DNA from: an uncultured Spirochaetales bacterium
Lineage (GTDB): Bacteria > Spirochaetota > Spirochaetia > Sphaerochaetales > Sphaerochaetaceae
NCBI GenBank assembly: GCA_934271365.1
Contig: CAKQRI010000026.1
Location: forward strand, 1-30,049
Direction: 5' to 3'
DNA length: 30,049 nucleotides
Part shown: positions 29,527 to 30,049 of the stretch, piece after piece
Layout: each line of letters begins with the position of its first letter
How positions within the stretch are numbered: the first letter of the stretch is position 1
Notes under the pieces: generated by a model
The model's input: the letters and a program-made list of their open reading frames with translations, nothing else
What the model was told of the DNA's origin: nothing
Database searches by the model: none
Program-made: the position numbers and the translations under genes

Positions 29527-30049
29527 CAATCTGAGGCTTTTCACAGTTATTGCAGTTGTTATCTATCATGCAGCATATCTTTTCAATGGACAGGGACTTG
29601 CTGTTGGAATAACAGCGGGGCATAGCATTCGTGTTTTTGATATATTTGCGGCTTCTGTATATCCATGGTTTATGCTTCTTCTGTTTCTGATAGCTGGGAT
29701 GACTTCCCGCTTCAGTCTGGAAAAGAGAGGAGCAAGAGAATTCATAAGGGAAAGGACAGATAAGCTTCTTGTTCCATCCACCTTAGGGCTTTTTGCTTTC
29801 CATGTATGGACAGGGTATTTCAATATGATGAATGCAGGTGTGGATTTTGATTCGATTCCGCTGCTTATCAGACCTCTGATTATAGCGATATCAGGAACAG
29901 GTGTGCTCTGGTTTATACAGATGCTATGGCTATTCTCATTGTTGATATTGATTATCAGGAAAGCATCATTTTTATGTATTGCTGGTGAGAAGAGCGGATA
30001 TATTATGATTGTCCTATATTCGATTGTAATCCATCTCAGCTCTCAGGTT
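29507..30049 (+). CDS. Acyltransferase-3-like membrane protein, cut by the window edge
   Basis: From ATG 29507 the frame stays open for 181 codons to the window end. The opening RKHYLDNLRLFTVIAVVIYH and the sequence MLLLFLIAGMTSRFSLEKRG are typical of acyltransferase family 3, integral membrane enzymes that acylate sugars, glycans or lipids outside the cytoplasm. The conserved N-terminal 'LDNLR' and His of the first helix (H20) and 'RERTDKLLVPSTLG' are present. At least five hydrophobic segments are visible. The start has GGAGG (29496-29500) six bases upstream and overlaps the AbrB-like gene by 20 bases. The C-terminal half is outside the window. Confidence 0.75.
   Translation, partial: MRKHYLDNLRLFTVIAVVIYHAAYLFNGQGLAVGITAGHSIRVFDIFAASVYPWFMLLLFLIAGMTSRFSLEKRGAREFIRERTDKLLVPSTLGLFAFHVWTGYFNMMNAGVDFDSIPLLIRPLIIAISGTGVLWFIQMLWLFSLLILIIRKASFLCIAGEKSGYIMIVLYSIVIHLSSQV

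Overview
The window looks like chromosomal DNA of an anaerobic, host-associated spirochaete (Sphaerochaeta/Treponema-like). This is an inference. It rests on the signal-peptide style of the exported proteins (three end in VFA, and the binding protein continues as NGSKEAAS, a form I associate with Spirochaetia), on the pyruvate formate-lyase pair, on moderate-to-low GC, and on strong GGAGG-type ribosome sites. I saw no rRNA, tRNA, CRISPR array or intact transposase.

Left part (1-8.4 kb), accessory DNA. A Fic protein has lost its N-terminal half next to an IS3-type end. A hipBA toxin-antitoxin pair follows with clear operator repeats. Next is a tightly overlapping three-gene unit: two paralogues sharing an N-terminal 'HSVDTDWFA-D--G-LA' module, then a radical SAM protein with an auxiliary cysteine set. 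I regard this unit as the most novel item in the window. It is followed by a GNAT gene, a DUF3791-DUF3990-DUF3791 module joined by ATGA overlaps (probable toxin-antitoxin with an ADP-ribosyltransferase-fold toxin), and a YhbS-like GNAT.

Middle part (8.4-15.6 kb), small regulators and decaying genes. An AraC/GyrI-like regulator lacks the segment between its two helix-turn-helix units. A DUF134-NifX fusion has an internal ribosome site and a perfect palindrome at its start. An ADP-ribosylglycohydrolase comes next. A GNAT gene carries two nonsense codons and is coupled to an unknown 190-aa protein. A CsoR-type copper regulator precedes two perfectly spaced 16-bp CsoR boxes and a P1B metal ATPase that has lost a CPC cysteine and its C-terminus. 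Another GNAT and a TfoX-N protein close the block, converging tail to tail.

Central metabolism and envelope (15.6-22 kb). pflB and pflA overlap and end at a strong terminator that includes the pflA stop codon. Two related exported proteins of unknown function form an operon with its own terminator. On the minus strand lie a second, unrelated HipA-fold kinase (CtkA-like) and a small partner gene.

Right part (22-30 kb). A HAD phosphatase, a DeoR regulator, a complete AfuABC/FbpABC-type ABC importer and 6-phosphogluconate dehydrogenase run in the same direction. I infer uptake and use of a sugar phosphate or other phosphorylated compound. An AbrB-type protein overlapping a truncated membrane acyltransferase gene runs off the right edge.
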